Source of the DNA: Glycomyces fuscus
Lineage (GTDB): Bacteria; Actinomycetota; Actinomycetes; Streptosporangiales; Streptosporangiaceae
DNA: 64,000 nt
Direction of reading: 5' to 3'
Assembly: GCA_002529455.1 (NCBI GenBank)
Contig: NYMS01000036.1
Span: 1 to 64,000 of the forward strand
Part shown: positions 1 to 8,246 of the stretch, piece after piece
Numbering within the stretch: position 1 is the first letter of the stretch
Layout: each line of letters starts with the position of its first letter
Program-made: the position numbers and the translations under genes
The notes under the pieces: model-generated
What the model was told of the DNA's origin: nothing
What the model saw: the letters and a program-made list of their open reading frames with translations, nothing else
The model's database searches: none

Positions 1-834
1 GCCGACCTCCTGGCGCAGCTGCTCCAGAACCCCCGACAGCAACCGCGACACGTGCATCTGCGAGTACCCCAGCCGGTCCGCGATCTCGGACTGGGTGTGG
101 TCCCCGAAGAACCGCAACCGCAGGATCTCCCGCTCGCGCTCGGGCAGCCGCGCCAGCGCCGGCTTGAGCGACTCGCGCTCCACCACCCGCTCCAGCGCCG
201 CGTCCTCACTGCCCAGGTGGTCCTCCAGACGCGCGCCCTCCTGCCCCTCGGCGTCGGAGGAGTCCGGCGCGTCCAGCGACAGCGAACGGTAGGACTCCGA
301 GACCTGCGCCAGCTCACTGACCTCGGCCTCGGGCAGTTCCATCTCCCGCGCCAGCTCCGCGATCGTGGGCGTACGCGCGTGCTCCTGCTGGAACTCGTTG
401 GTGATCCGGCGCAGCTTGACCCGGTTCTCCTGGTGGCGGCGCGGCACCCGCACCGCCCAGGTGTGGTCCCGGAAGTGCCGCTTGATCTCCCCCGTCACCG
501 TGGGCAGTAGGTAGGAGATGAAGGGCTTGCCCCGGTCGGGGTCGTAACCGCGCACGGCCTTGGCCAGCCCCACCATCGCGGTCTGCTTCAGGTCCTCCAG
601 CGGCTCGCCGCGACCCCCGTAGCGGCGGGCGATCTTGTTGATCAACGGCTGGTAGAGGACCATGACGCGCTCACGCAGCCCCTCGGCCTGCGGGTCCCCC
701 TCCTTCAGACGCCCGAGCGCGGACAGCAGCTCCTCGGCCGTGGCGTCCTCACCGAGGACCGGCCTGCGCGGCCTGGGGATGACGGTCTTGTGTTCTGCGG
801 CGATTTGGGCCTTTTGCGCGGTGTTCGCGGACAA
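1..834 (-). CDS. SigB/SigF-family RNA polymerase sigma factor (3' partial)
   Basis: Read on the minus strand this encodes a group 3 sigma-70 factor of the SigB/SigF/SigG type. Region 2 carries LINKIARRYGGRGEPLEDLKQ and the stretch AVRGYDPDRGKPFISYLLPT. Region 3 follows (RTPTIAELAREMELPEAEV), then region 4 with an HTH (FFGDHTQSEIADRLGYSQMH). Such factors direct general-stress and developmental promoters and are usually held by RsbW-like anti-sigma factors. The reading frame is still open at base 1, so the last residues are missing. The start is uncertain: TTG at 834 follows a GGGGGG stretch, and an in-frame GTG lies at 876. A SigB-type promoter upstream suggests autoregulation. No partner anti-sigma gene is adjacent; the nearest RsbW-like gene is at 12 kb and belongs to a WhiJ-type set. 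Confidence 0.9.
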   Translation of the reverse strand, partial: MSANTAQKAQIAAEHKTVIPRPRRPVLGEDATAEELLSALGRLKEGDPQAEGLRERVMVLYQPLINKIARRYGGRGEPLEDLKQTAMVGLAKAVRGYDPDRGKPFISYLLPTVTGEIKRHFRDHTWAVRVPRRHQENRVKLRRITNEFQQEHARTPTIAELAREMELPEAEVSELAQVSESYRSLSLDAPDSSDAEGQEGARLEDHLGSEDAALERVVERESLKPALARLPEREREILRLRFFGDHTQSEIADRLGYSQMHVSRLLSGVLEQLRQEVG

Positions 835-1027
835 GAGGAAACCCCCCGGTGCTCTGGTCCTGTGTGCTCGTGTCACCTGTCAGCACCTGCGGCGCGTCCC
901 GCTCCCCACCCGCTGTCGAGAGCTGTGGTCGAGCGGGGGACGACCGCCGTGCGGGGAGTACGTTCCCTCAGAAACGACTTCAAAAGCGACAGGGAGAAAA
1001 AAGTTGTCGTGCGGCAAATATCTTTCG

Positions 1028-1054
1028 ATACCCGAGCGGCTACTCCGCGTACAC
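1028..1054 (-). promoter_or_regulatory. candidate SigB-type promoter of the sigma factor gene
   Basis: On the minus strand GTGT (1051-1054), a 17-nt spacer and GGGTAT (1028-1033) resemble the GTTT-N14-17-GGGTAT promoters read by actinobacterial SigB/SigF factors. It lies about 150-190 nt upstream of the sigma gene, which fits autoregulation. The -35 element has one mismatch. Confidence 0.45.
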
Positions 1055-1277
1055 GAAAGCGGCCGCCCCACTCCGCGCCCCACCCCCGAAGGCCCGAGGG
1101 GGCACGGCCTCCACGCCCCCTCCGGCCCGGCGTGTCGGGCGCGGATACCAGGCCCCTACCGCCAGGTCGGGCCATAAAACACCTTTGCCGAAATTTTCCT
1201 TTCCGAACTCACGTTCGAATCGTCATGGCCGGTCAGCGCTCCGTGGATACGGGACCGAGCCACCCGGACAACGGCGA

Positions 1278-1310
1278 GGGGGCGCCCCGCGCCGTGCGCG
1301 GAACGCCCCC
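1278..1310 (-). terminator. hairpin downstream of the RND pump gene
   Basis: Arms GGGGGCG (1278-1284) and CGCCCCC (1304-1310) enclose an inner CCGCGC-CGT-GCGCGG hairpin. It lies just 3' of the pump gene stop at 1334. There is no T tract, as is common in high-GC actinobacteria. Confidence 0.5.
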
Positions 1311-1333
1311 GGACCCGTGGGGAGCACCCTGGG

Positions 1334-4300
1334 TCAGCCGACCGGCTCCTTGGTGCGCTCGGATCCGGTGACGGCGCCCTTGCGCCGCTCCCTGCGGAGC
1401 TCGCGGCGCGCCTGCCTGCGGGCCGCGCCGCGCTGCCGGCCCCACTCCACCAGCTGGTAGAGGACGGGGACCAGGATCAGCGTGAGCACGGTGGAGGTCA
1501 CCAGACCGCCGATCACCACGATCGCCAGCGGCGCGGAGATGAACGCCCCGCCGCCGGTGATGCCCAGGGCCATCGGGGTCAGCGCCGCGACGGTCGCGAG
1601 CGCCGTCATGAGGATGGGCCGCAGACGGTGCCGGGCGCCCTCCACGATCGCCTCCCTGAGCGGCATCCCGTTGTTCTGGTTCTGGTTGATCAGGTCCATC
1701 AGGACGATGGCGTTGGTGATCACCACACCGATCAGCATCAGCATGCCGACCATGCCCGCCACACCGAGCGGGGTGCCGGTGACCAGCAGCAGCCCCAGCG
1801 AACCGGTGATCGCGAACGGCACCGAGATCAGGAGCATCAGCGGCTGGAGCAGGCTCTTGAAGGTCGCCACCATGATCAGGTAGCAGATGACGATCGCGGC
1901 GAGCATCGCCAGCATCAGCTGCGCGAAGCCCTCGCTCTGGTCCTGGCTGACGCCGCCCAGGGTCGCGGTGGCGCCCTCGGGCAGGTCCATCGTGTCCAGG
2001 GCCTGCGTGATCTCGGCGCTCACCGCGCCCAGGTCCGAACCGGTGGCGCTCGCCGACACGGTGGCGCTGGTGACGCCGTCGATCCGGGTGAGCTCCGGCG
2101 GCTGCCGCACCTCCGCCACCTCGGCGACGTCGGACAGCGGGACCTCCTGCCCCGTCGGACCCGTGATGGGCAGGTCCTCCAGGTCGGCCACGGTCTCGGG
2201 TGCCTCGTCGACGCGGACCACCATGTCGCGGCGCGTGTCGTCGAGGGTGACGGTCCCGACGTTCTGTCCGTTGAAGGCGGCGGTGACCTGCTGGCCGATC
2301 ATGGCCTCGGTCATGCCCCGCTCGGCGGCCTCCTCGCCGTCGACGCGGACCTCCAGCGCGGGCTGGGACTCGGCGATGCTGTTGGCGACGTCGTCGGCGC
2401 CGTCGATGCCGCGCAGCTCGTCCTCGACCATCCCGGCCGCCTCGGCCAGGGTCTCCTGGTCGTCGGCGCTGACCCGCACCTCGATGCCCGAGGCGCCCAT
2501 GGCGGCCATGGTGCTCAGGCGCGGCTCGTACTCGGTGTCCAGGTCCTCCAGGTCCGTGCGCAGCACCTCGCGGTTGCGGAGCTGGTCGGTGTCCGGGTCC
2601 GCGGTGATGCTGTAGTCGACCTGGGCCGCACCGCCGCCGCCCATCATGGCGGCCATACCGCCGCCGCCGACGTTGGTCTGGTAGGACTCCACCCAGGCGT
2701 ACCCGGCGAGGAGGTCCTCGACCTTGGCCGCCTCCTCGTCGGCGACCTCCAGGGACGTGCCCGGGGGCAGCTCCTGGACGACCGAGTAGGTGTTCTCCTC
2801 GGACTGGCCCATCCAGTCGGTCTCGATGCCGCCGGCCATGAGGACCGTGCCGCCGAAGATGGCGGCGCTGGCGATGAGCGTGGTGACGGTGGCGGTCCTG
2901 CGCTTGGTGGTGATCCAGCGGATGACCGGCAGGTAGGCGCGCTGGAGCGGGCTGCGCACCTCCCGCTCGTACTCCTCGCGCTCGATCTCCTCCTGGGTGG
3001 CGTCCCCGACCTCCTTGGGGCGCATGAACCAGTAGCACAGCACCGGGATGAGGGTGATGGAGACGATCAGGGAGGCGACCAGTGCCAGGCTGGCGGTGAC
3101 CGCGAACGGCAGGAAGATCTCGCCGATCTGTCCGCCGACGAAGGCCAGCGGCAGGAACACGGCGACGGTCGCGAGCGTGGAGGAGACCACGGCGGTGGCG
3201 ACCTCGCGCACGCCCTGCTTGACCGCGGCCATCCGCTCCTTGCCGTAGTCCAGGTGCCTGCGGATGTTCTCCAGGACCACGATGGAGTCGTCCACCACGC
3301 GTCCGATGGAGATGGTGATGGCGGCCAGGGTGAGCATGTTCAGCGAGAAGTCGAACGCCTGCATGCCCAGGAACCCGATCAGCACCGACACCGGGATCGA
3401 CACCGCGATCACCAGGGTGGAGCGGATCGAGAACAGGAAGACCAGGATGACGACCACCGCGGCCAGCAGGCCCATGCCGCCCTCTTCGAGCATCGCGACG
3501 ATGGACTCGTTGATGTAGGGGGCCTGGTCGAAGACCACGCTGATGTCGATGTTCTCGCCCAGGACGTCGGCCTGCTCGTCCAGGACCGCCTGGACCCCCT
3601 CGGACACCTCGACGGTGTTGCCGTCGGGGGTCTTCATGACCATGACGCCGATGCTCGGGTCGCCGTTGACGCGCGCCAGGCTGGTGGCCTCGTCCTGGAC
3701 GAGTTCGACGTCGGCGACCTCGGAGAGCTGGACCGGCTCGGCCGGGGCCGCCGGGGGCGCGCCGGGCGCCGCGGCGGACATGTCCGCGCCCGCGGCGGCG
3801 GGCTGGAGCCAGACCTCCTCGACCTGCTCGATCGAGGTGAACTGGTCGCCGGTGGTCACGCTCAGGCTGCGGCCGTCGGACTCGACGTCCCCGCCCGGCT
3901 GCAGCAGGCCGCTGGACTGGAGGGCGTCCACGAGGCTCTGCGAGGACAGGCCGTTGGAGGCGAGTTCGTCCTCGTCCGGCGTGATCACCACGTCGGACTC
4001 CACCGCGCCGGTGACCGTCGCCGAGCGCACGCCCTCGACGGACTCCAGCTCGGGGATGAGGTGGGTCTCCAGCGGGTCGACCATGGCCTGGTCGTCGCCG
4101 TCCTCGGCACCCGCCGCGAGCATCACGACCGGCATCATGTCCGTGCTGAAGGACATGACGCTGGTGTCGACGCCGTCGGGGAGCATGCCCCCGACCTGGT
4201 CGACGGCGATCTGGGTCTGGCGGACGAGGTCGTCCTGGTCCTGGCCGTAGTCGAACTCGACCGTGACCTGGGACGAGCCGGTGCTGGAGGTCGAGGTGAC

Positions 4301-4540
4301 CGTGGTGACGCCCGGGACGCTCTGGACGGCCTGCTCCAGCGGCTCTGTGACCTGGCTCTCCACCACCTGGGGAGCGGCCCCCTGGTAGGTGCCCGAGACC
4401 ATCACCATCGGCAGGGACATGTCGGGGAAGAGCTCGCGTTTGGCCGACGTCGCGGCGAGGACTCCGAAGAAGAGGACTGCCAGCGTGATGAGCAGGACCA
4501 GCGCCCGGTTGCCGAGCGACATGACCGCAGCGCGGTTCAT
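1334..4540 (-). CDS. RND-superfamily (AcrB/HAE1-like) efflux permease
   Basis: 1068-residue inner-membrane drug/proton antiporter of the hydrophobe/amphiphile RND family. An N-terminal membrane segment (ALVLLITLAVLFFGVLA, about residues 12-30) precedes the first large porter loop. The signature GRVVDDSIVVLENI in TM4 and a second membrane bundle (ICYLIMVATFKSLLQPL, then GVVITNAIVLMDLINQ) show the duplicated AcrB topology. The porter loop holds a Met/Gly/Ala-rich insertion (near GGGGMAAMMGGGG). The start at 4540 is chosen because GGAAGGGG lies about 9 nt upstream and the membrane segment follows directly; an in-frame ORF extends to 4711. No membrane-fusion or outer-membrane partner is nearby, as expected for a Gram-positive. 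Substrate unknown. The upstream region has an 11-bp-phased repeat array. Confidence 0.93.
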   Translation of the reverse strand: MNRAAVMSLGNRALVLLITLAVLFFGVLAATSAKRELFPDMSLPMVMVSGTYQGAAPQVVESQVTEPLEQAVQSVPGVTTVTSTSSTGSSQVTVEFDYGQDQDDLVRQTQIAVDQVGGMLPDGVDTSVMSFSTDMMPVVMLAAGAEDGDDQAMVDPLETHLIPELESVEGVRSATVTGAVESDVVITPDEDELASNGLSSQSLVDALQSSGLLQPGGDVESDGRSLSVTTGDQFTSIEQVEEVWLQPAAAGADMSAAAPGAPPAAPAEPVQLSEVADVELVQDEATSLARVNGDPSIGVMVMKTPDGNTVEVSEGVQAVLDEQADVLGENIDISVVFDQAPYINESIVAMLEEGGMGLLAAVVVILVFLFSIRSTLVIAVSIPVSVLIGFLGMQAFDFSLNMLTLAAITISIGRVVDDSIVVLENIRRHLDYGKERMAAVKQGVREVATAVVSSTLATVAVFLPLAFVGGQIGEIFLPFAVTASLALVASLIVSITLIPVLCYWFMRPKEVGDATQEEIEREEYEREVRSPLQRAYLPVIRWITTKRRTATVTTLIASAAIFGGTVLMAGGIETDWMGQSEENTYSVVQELPPGTSLEVADEEAAKVEDLLAGYAWVESYQTNVGGGGMAAMMGGGGAAQVDYSITADPDTDQLRNREVLRTDLEDLDTEYEPRLSTMAAMGASGIEVRVSADDQETLAEAAGMVEDELRGIDGADDVANSIAESQPALEVRVDGEEAAERGMTEAMIGQQVTAAFNGQNVGTVTLDDTRRDMVVRVDEAPETVADLEDLPITGPTGQEVPLSDVAEVAEVRQPPELTRIDGVTSATVSASATGSDLGAVSAEITQALDTMDLPEGATATLGGVSQDQSEGFAQLMLAMLAAIVICYLIMVATFKSLLQPLMLLISVPFAITGSLGLLLVTGTPLGVAGMVGMLMLIGVVITNAIVLMDLINQNQNNGMPLREAIVEGARHRLRPILMTALATVAALTPMALGITGGGAFISAPLAIVVIGGLVTSTVLTLILVPVLYQLVEWGRQRGAARRQARRELRRERRKGAVTGSERTKEPVG

Positions 4541-4889
4541 ACCCGGGCCCCTTCCACGCTGTTGGCAGCGGTCCCCGTCCGGGGGAGACCCGTGACGCGG
4601 GCCCTTGCGGCCGATCTGGACATGAGAGGTTCTCGCTCCTAGTTCACTGCGGACCACGGGGCGGGCCGTGATGTGTGGGTCGTCGAGCGCGTGTACGCGC
4701 CGGGGCAGCACACAGTCGTCCGCCGGTGCTGGGACCGGGCTCGAACGTGCGGTGACGGGGGTGCCGGTGTTGCGCCGACCGGGTGCGGGACGTCCGTGTC
4801 AGCCGTCTCTGCCGGGCCTCGTGCGTCTGCCGGGCGCACTACTCACCATACGTCGCGTTATATCGGGAGTTGGGCCTCCCCCGCACGAT
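4541..4889 (-). promoter_or_regulatory. long leader and candidate -10 of the RND pump gene
   Basis: On the minus strand TATAAC (4857-4862) is a candidate -10. The -35 position (4880-4885) is poor, consistent with an activator-dependent promoter, and the repeat array begins at 4890. A transcript from here would have a leader of roughly 310 nt. Short ORFs in this stretch have no recognisable protein features. Confidence 0.35.
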
Positions 4890-4932
4890 TCAGGGAAGTC
4901 TCAGGGAAGCGTCAGCCTTCTGTCAGGGTCCG
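4890..4932 (-). repeat. four 11-bp-phased direct repeats (CTGA boxes)
   Basis: TCAG motifs start at 4890, 4901, 4912 and 4923, exactly 11 bp apart. Read on the minus strand the units include CTGACAGAAGG, CTGACGCTTCC and CTGAGACTTCC. Head-to-tail 11-bp repeats are the usual binding layout of OmpR/PhoB-family response regulators. The array lies just upstream of a candidate -10 for the pump gene. Confidence 0.55.
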
Positions 4933-5157
4933 TTTCTGACCAAAGTAGGTGTCCTCATCCGTAAGTCGGAGCCGGACGGGGTGAGATGCGGCTTTCCGCG
5001 GCCACGCAAGGGGCGCGCCCTGTAACGGACATCACGGTTGCAACTTCCGGCCAGCCGGAAAAGGACCCGGACGCGCGGGGCGCGGAGGAGCACCGGGGGC
5101 GGCGGGGCAGACGCGGCGGGGAGTCGCGCGTACCCGGAGCCGCGCGCGGGGCGGCGC

Positions 5158-5487
5158 TCAGGCGGGCCGCCGCTCCCCGGGGGCCTCGTGCGGCTGCGCG
5201 GTCCCCCACACCACGCGCAGGAGGTCCTCCAGGGCGTGGGCCAGGGAGTCGTCCACGAGGGCGTAGCTGACCTGGCGCCCCCGGGCGGAGGTGCGCACCA
5301 GGCCGCAGTCGCGCAGGCAGGAGAGGTGGTTGGAGACGTTCTGCCGGGTGAGCCCCAGTTGGTCGGCGAGCCCGGCGGGGTAGTGGGGACCGTCGAGGAG
5401 CGCCAGCAGGAGGCGGCAGCGGGTGGGGTCGGACAGTGCGCGGCCGAGCCGGTGGATGGCGGACAGGCGCTGCTCGGAGGTCAACAT
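5158..5487 (-). CDS. cmtR: CmtR-like ArsR-family metal sensor repressor
   Basis: 109-residue winged-helix repressor resembling mycobacterial CmtR (a Cd/Pb sensor) in layout. It begins MLTSEQRLSAIHRLGRALSDP, with a recognition region LTRQNVSNHLSCLRDCGLV. Cys57 and Cys61 of the CmtR metal site are present. The third CmtR ligand, Cys102, appears to be replaced by His near residue 100 (AQPHEAP). The start at 5487 reproduces the CmtR N-terminus; ATG 5496 is possible. No Shine-Dalgarno sequence is visible. It is divergent from the CDF exporter gene, and both promoters overlap two palindromes, so the likely model is metal-relieved repression of exporter and self. Metal specificity is inferred, and the His change could shift it. 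Confidence 0.9.
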   Translation of the reverse strand: MLTSEQRLSAIHRLGRALSDPTRCRLLLALLDGPHYPAGLADQLGLTRQNVSNHLSCLRDCGLVRTSARGRQVSYALVDDSLAHALEDLLRVVWGTAQPHEAPGERRPA

Positions 5488-5508
5488 GAAAACCATTGTA
5501 CATGGATT

Positions 5509-5540
5509 GCTGTATAGACAGCGTAGACTGTATAAACAGT
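5509..5540. promoter_or_regulatory. tandem CmtR-type operators in divergent promoter
   Basis: Two palindromes 18 bp apart centre to centre: GCTGTATAGACAGC (5509-5522) and ACTGTATAAACAGT (5527-5540). Both have perfect 5-nt arms around ATAG/ATAA. A plus-strand promoter TTGCTG (5507-5512)-N18-TATAAA (5531-5536) for the exporter is covered by them. A minus-strand TATACA (5511-5516) suits a short-leader cmtR mRNA. Confidence 0.7.
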
Positions 5541-5602
5541 GAGGACTGAACCATGGGCGCCGTGAACGGCGGCGCCGGGGAAGGGCGTCGGGAGGGGCAC
5601 TG

Positions 5603-6523
5603 ATGGGCCTGGGACACGGGCACGACCACGGGCACGGGGCCACCGCCGGGGCCGCCAACAGCAGGCGGTTGGCGGTGGTCCTCGGGATGATGCTCGTCGT
5701 CGCCGTGGTCCAGGTGCTCGGCGCCGCGTTCAGCGGCAGCCTGGCCCTGCTCGCCGACGCCGGGCACACCGTCACCGACTCCTTCGGGGTGGCCCTGGCC
5801 CTGGTGGCCGTGTGGATCGCCGCGCGGCCCGCCACCAGCAGGCGCACCTTCGGCTACCAGCGCGCGGAGATCCTCGCCGCCGCCGTCAACGCGCTGGTGC
5901 TGTTCGTCCTGTGCGGGTTCATCGTGGTGGAGGCGGTCGAGCGGCTCCGGGCGCCCGCCGACGTGTCCGGGCCGGGCATGATCGCCGTGGCCGCCTTCGG
6001 CCTGGTCGTGAACATCGGCGCGCTGTTCGTCCTGCGCGCGGGCGCCCGCGCGAGCCTCAACGTCAAGGGCGCCTACCTGGAGGTCATGGGCGACGCGCTG
6101 GCCTCGGCCGGGGTGATCGCCGGCGGCGTCGTCGTCTGGGTGACCGGCTGGGACCGGGTGGACACCCTCGTCTCGCTGGGCATCGCGGCGATCATCGTGC
6201 CCCGCGCGTGGTCGCTGCTGCGCGAGGCCGTGCACATCCTGCTGGAGGCCACCCCGCAGGGCATGGACCTGAGCGAGGTGCGCGACCACCTGCTCGGGCA
6301 CCCCGCGGTCCTGGACGTCCACGACCTGCACGCCTGGACCATCACCTCCGGGGTGCCCGTGATGTCGGCGCACGTGGTGGTCGCCGAGGAGCACCTCCGC
6401 GACAGCGGCCGCATGCTGGACGAACTCCACGCGTGCCTGACCGGCCACTTCGACGTCGAGCACTCCACGCTGCAGCTGGAACCGCCCGGCCACGCCGACC
6501 ACGAGGGCGCCCGCCACCCCTGA
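5603..6523 (+). CDS. cation diffusion facilitator (CDF) metal exporter
   Basis: 306-residue CDF-family transporter, probably exporting Zn2+ or Cd2+ in exchange for protons. It has a His-rich N-terminus (HGHDHGHG), six predicted membrane segments, the TM2 metal motif DAGHTVTD (residues 52-59) and a cytoplasmic C-terminal domain (HDLHAWTITSG). The TM5 position normally holding His of HxxxD is Glu160 (EVMGD), an unusual substitution in the transport site. The GGGAGGGG ribosome site 5 nt before ATG 5603 fixes the start. It is divergent from cmtR and shares its operators. A hairpin follows the stop. Confidence 0.93.
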   Translation: MGLGHGHDHGHGATAGAANSRRLAVVLGMMLVVAVVQVLGAAFSGSLALLADAGHTVTDSFGVALALVAVWIAARPATSRRTFGYQRAEILAAAVNALVLFVLCGFIVVEAVERLRAPADVSGPGMIAVAAFGLVVNIGALFVLRAGARASLNVKGAYLEVMGDALASAGVIAGGVVVWVTGWDRVDTLVSLGIAAIIVPRAWSLLREAVHILLEATPQGMDLSEVRDHLLGHPAVLDVHDLHAWTITSGVPVMSAHVVVAEEHLRDSGRMLDELHACLTGHFDVEHSTLQLEPPGHADHEGARHP

Positions 6524-6544
6524 CCCCCGACGGGCTCCTCCGGG

Positions 6545-6573
6545 GCCGCCGCTCCCGCCCTCCGGGAGGCGGC
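6545..6573 (+). terminator. hairpin after CDF exporter
   Basis: Arms GCCGCCGCTCCCG (6545-6557) and CGGGAGGCGGC (6563-6573) pair with a 2-nt bulge, 20 nt after the exporter stop. No T tract. Confidence 0.5.
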
Positions 6574-6735
6574 GCCGCGGGCGGTCGCGCGGGCCCGGGT
6601 CCCCGCTGGTGGAGGCCGCCGCGGGCGCCGCCTGCACCCCCGGGGCGCGGTTACGATGCTGGGCGGGCCGTGGACGTGCCACCATCGGAACCTTCCGGCA
6701 CGGTCCCCCGCGCCCAGGAACGCTAAGGAGGCACT

Positions 6736-6774
6736 GTGGCACCCTTCCCGACCCGCGTGGTCAGCCGTGAGTGA
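6736..6774 (+). CDS. possible 12-codon leader peptide overlapping trkH
   Basis: A strong AAGGAGG site (6725-6731) precedes GTG 6736, which opens a 12-codon frame (MAPFPTRVVSRE). Its TGA at 6772-6774 overlaps the proposed trkH GTG at 6767. This layout fits translational coupling. The frame is too short to support by protein similarity. Confidence 0.3.
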   Translation: MAPFPTRVVSRE

Positions 6775-8218
6775 GAACCGGCTGGGAGCGGGAGTCCGCG
6801 CCCTGCGCAGGCTGCGCGTCTCCCTCCTCCCCCTCAGGGCGGCCAGGCTGTCGTACAGGCTGCGCATGGAGCTGTCCTCCACGCGCGAGGCCAGCACGTG
6901 GCGCCAGCCCGCGCGCGTCTTCCTCATGGTCTACGTGATCGTGGACCTGCTGGGCACCGTGCTGCTGATGACACCGCTGACCACGCCCGACCACCGGGGC
7001 CTGGGGTTCGTCGAGGCCTTCTTCACCGCGACCTCGGCGCTCTCGGTGTGCGGGCTGAGCGTGATCAGCGTCGGCAACGACCTCAACACCTTCGGCCAGG
7101 GGGTCGTCCTGGTGCTCATGCAGGTCGGCGGCATGGGCATCATGACCCTGGCCTCCCTGCTGGGCACCGCGATGATCCGCCGGTTCGGGCTGCGCATGCA
7201 GCTCACGGTGCAGACCGAGACCCGGAGCCTGTGGGTGGGCGACGTGCGCGGCCTGGTCAGCCGGGTGGCCCTCATCTTCCTCATCTGCCAGGGTCTGACG
7301 TTCCTGCTGATCACGCCGAGGATGTGGCTGGGCTACGACATGCCCCTCGGCCAGGCCGTCTACTCGGGCTTCTTCCACTCGATCTCGGCCTTCAACAACG
7401 CCGGCCTGTCCCTGTACGGGGACAGCATGATGCGGTTCTCCGGCGACGCGTTCATCCTCGTGCCGGTCGCCCTGGCGGTCATCCTCGGCGGCATCGGCTT
7501 CCCCGTCCTGTTGGAGCTGCGGCGCGAGCTGCGCACCCCGCGCCGGTGGAGCCTGCACACCAAGCTCACCGTCACCACCACCTCGATCCTCTTCGCGGCC
7601 GGGGCACTGCTGGTCACGGTGATGGAGTGGCACAACCCCCAGACCCTCGGGCAGATGCACTGGTGGGCCAAGCTCGTCGACGGCTTCTTCCACGGCGTGA
7701 TGCCCCGCAGTGGCGGCCTCAACTCCGTCGACACCGGGGAGATGGAGGACGCCACGCTGCTGGTGACCATCATGCTGATGTTCGTCGGCAACGGCAGCGC
7801 CGGAACGTCCGGGGGCATCAAGGTGGCCACCCTGGCGGTGATCTTCCTCGTGGTCTCGGCCGAGGTCCGCGGCAACGACAAGGTGCACGTCTACGGCCGC
7901 CAGCTCTCGCCCGACGTGATCCGGCAGTCGCTGAGCCTGGTGTTCCTGTCCGCGACGGTGGTGGCCTTCACCACGGTGCTGCTGGTGCGCACCACCCCGT
8001 TCGAGCTGCTGCCGGTGATGTTCGAGGTGGTGTCGGCCGTCGCCGTGGTGGGCCTGTCCACCGGCATCACCGCCGACCTGGCGCCGTGGGCCCAGTTCCT
8101 GCTGGCCCTGCTGATGGTGGCCGGGCGGATCGGCCCCATCACCTTCGTGACGGCGCTGGCCTTCCGCGACCACCGTCGGCGCTACGATCTCGCGGAGGCG
8201 CGGCCGATCATCGGCTGA
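6767..8218 (+). CDS. trkH: TrkH/KtrB-family potassium uptake channel subunit
   Basis: Membrane subunit of a Trk/Ktr K+ uptake system (483 residues from GTG 6767). The four selectivity-filter loops are visible: TSALSVCGLSV, SISAFNNAGLS, GVMPRSGGLNS and SAVAVVGLSTG. A basic N-terminal tail precedes the first membrane helix (VFLMVYVIVDLLGTVLLM). The start is uncertain: GTG 6767 keeps the whole tail but lacks its own ribosome site, and the frame is open back to 6656. The regulatory TrkA subunit follows after 28 nt, so the two probably form one operon. Confidence 0.92.
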   Translation: MSENRLGAGVRALRRLRVSLLPLRAARLSYRLRMELSSTREASTWRQPARVFLMVYVIVDLLGTVLLMTPLTTPDHRGLGFVEAFFTATSALSVCGLSVISVGNDLNTFGQGVVLVLMQVGGMGIMTLASLLGTAMIRRFGLRMQLTVQTETRSLWVGDVRGLVSRVALIFLICQGLTFLLITPRMWLGYDMPLGQAVYSGFFHSISAFNNAGLSLYGDSMMRFSGDAFILVPVALAVILGGIGFPVLLELRRELRTPRRWSLHTKLTVTTTSILFAAGALLVTVMEWHNPQTLGQMHWWAKLVDGFFHGVMPRSGGLNSVDTGEMEDATLLVTIMLMFVGNGSAGTSGGIKVATLAVIFLVVSAEVRGNDKVHVYGRQLSPDVIRQSLSLVFLSATVVAFTTVLLVRTTPFELLPVMFEVVSAVAVVGLSTGITADLAPWAQFLLALLMVAGRIGPITFVTALAFRDHRRRYDLAEARPIIG

Positions 8219-8246
8219 GAGCGCTCCGAGGGAAGGAAGGAACGCC

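Larger units (their letters stand above)
877..1333. other. intergenic region, sigma factor / RND pump
   Basis: No convincing gene. It holds the candidate SigB-type promoter near 1030-1054 and a strong hairpin at 1278-1310. A local A+T-rich stretch at 970-1030 is the likely leader of the sigma factor mRNA. Confidence 0.5.

Noticed and set aside
1628..4642. Long plus-strand ORF opposite the RND pump gene
   Set aside because: It is a high-GC antisense shadow: biased to His/Asp/Gly/Leu, with no domain, opposite a clear RND permease.
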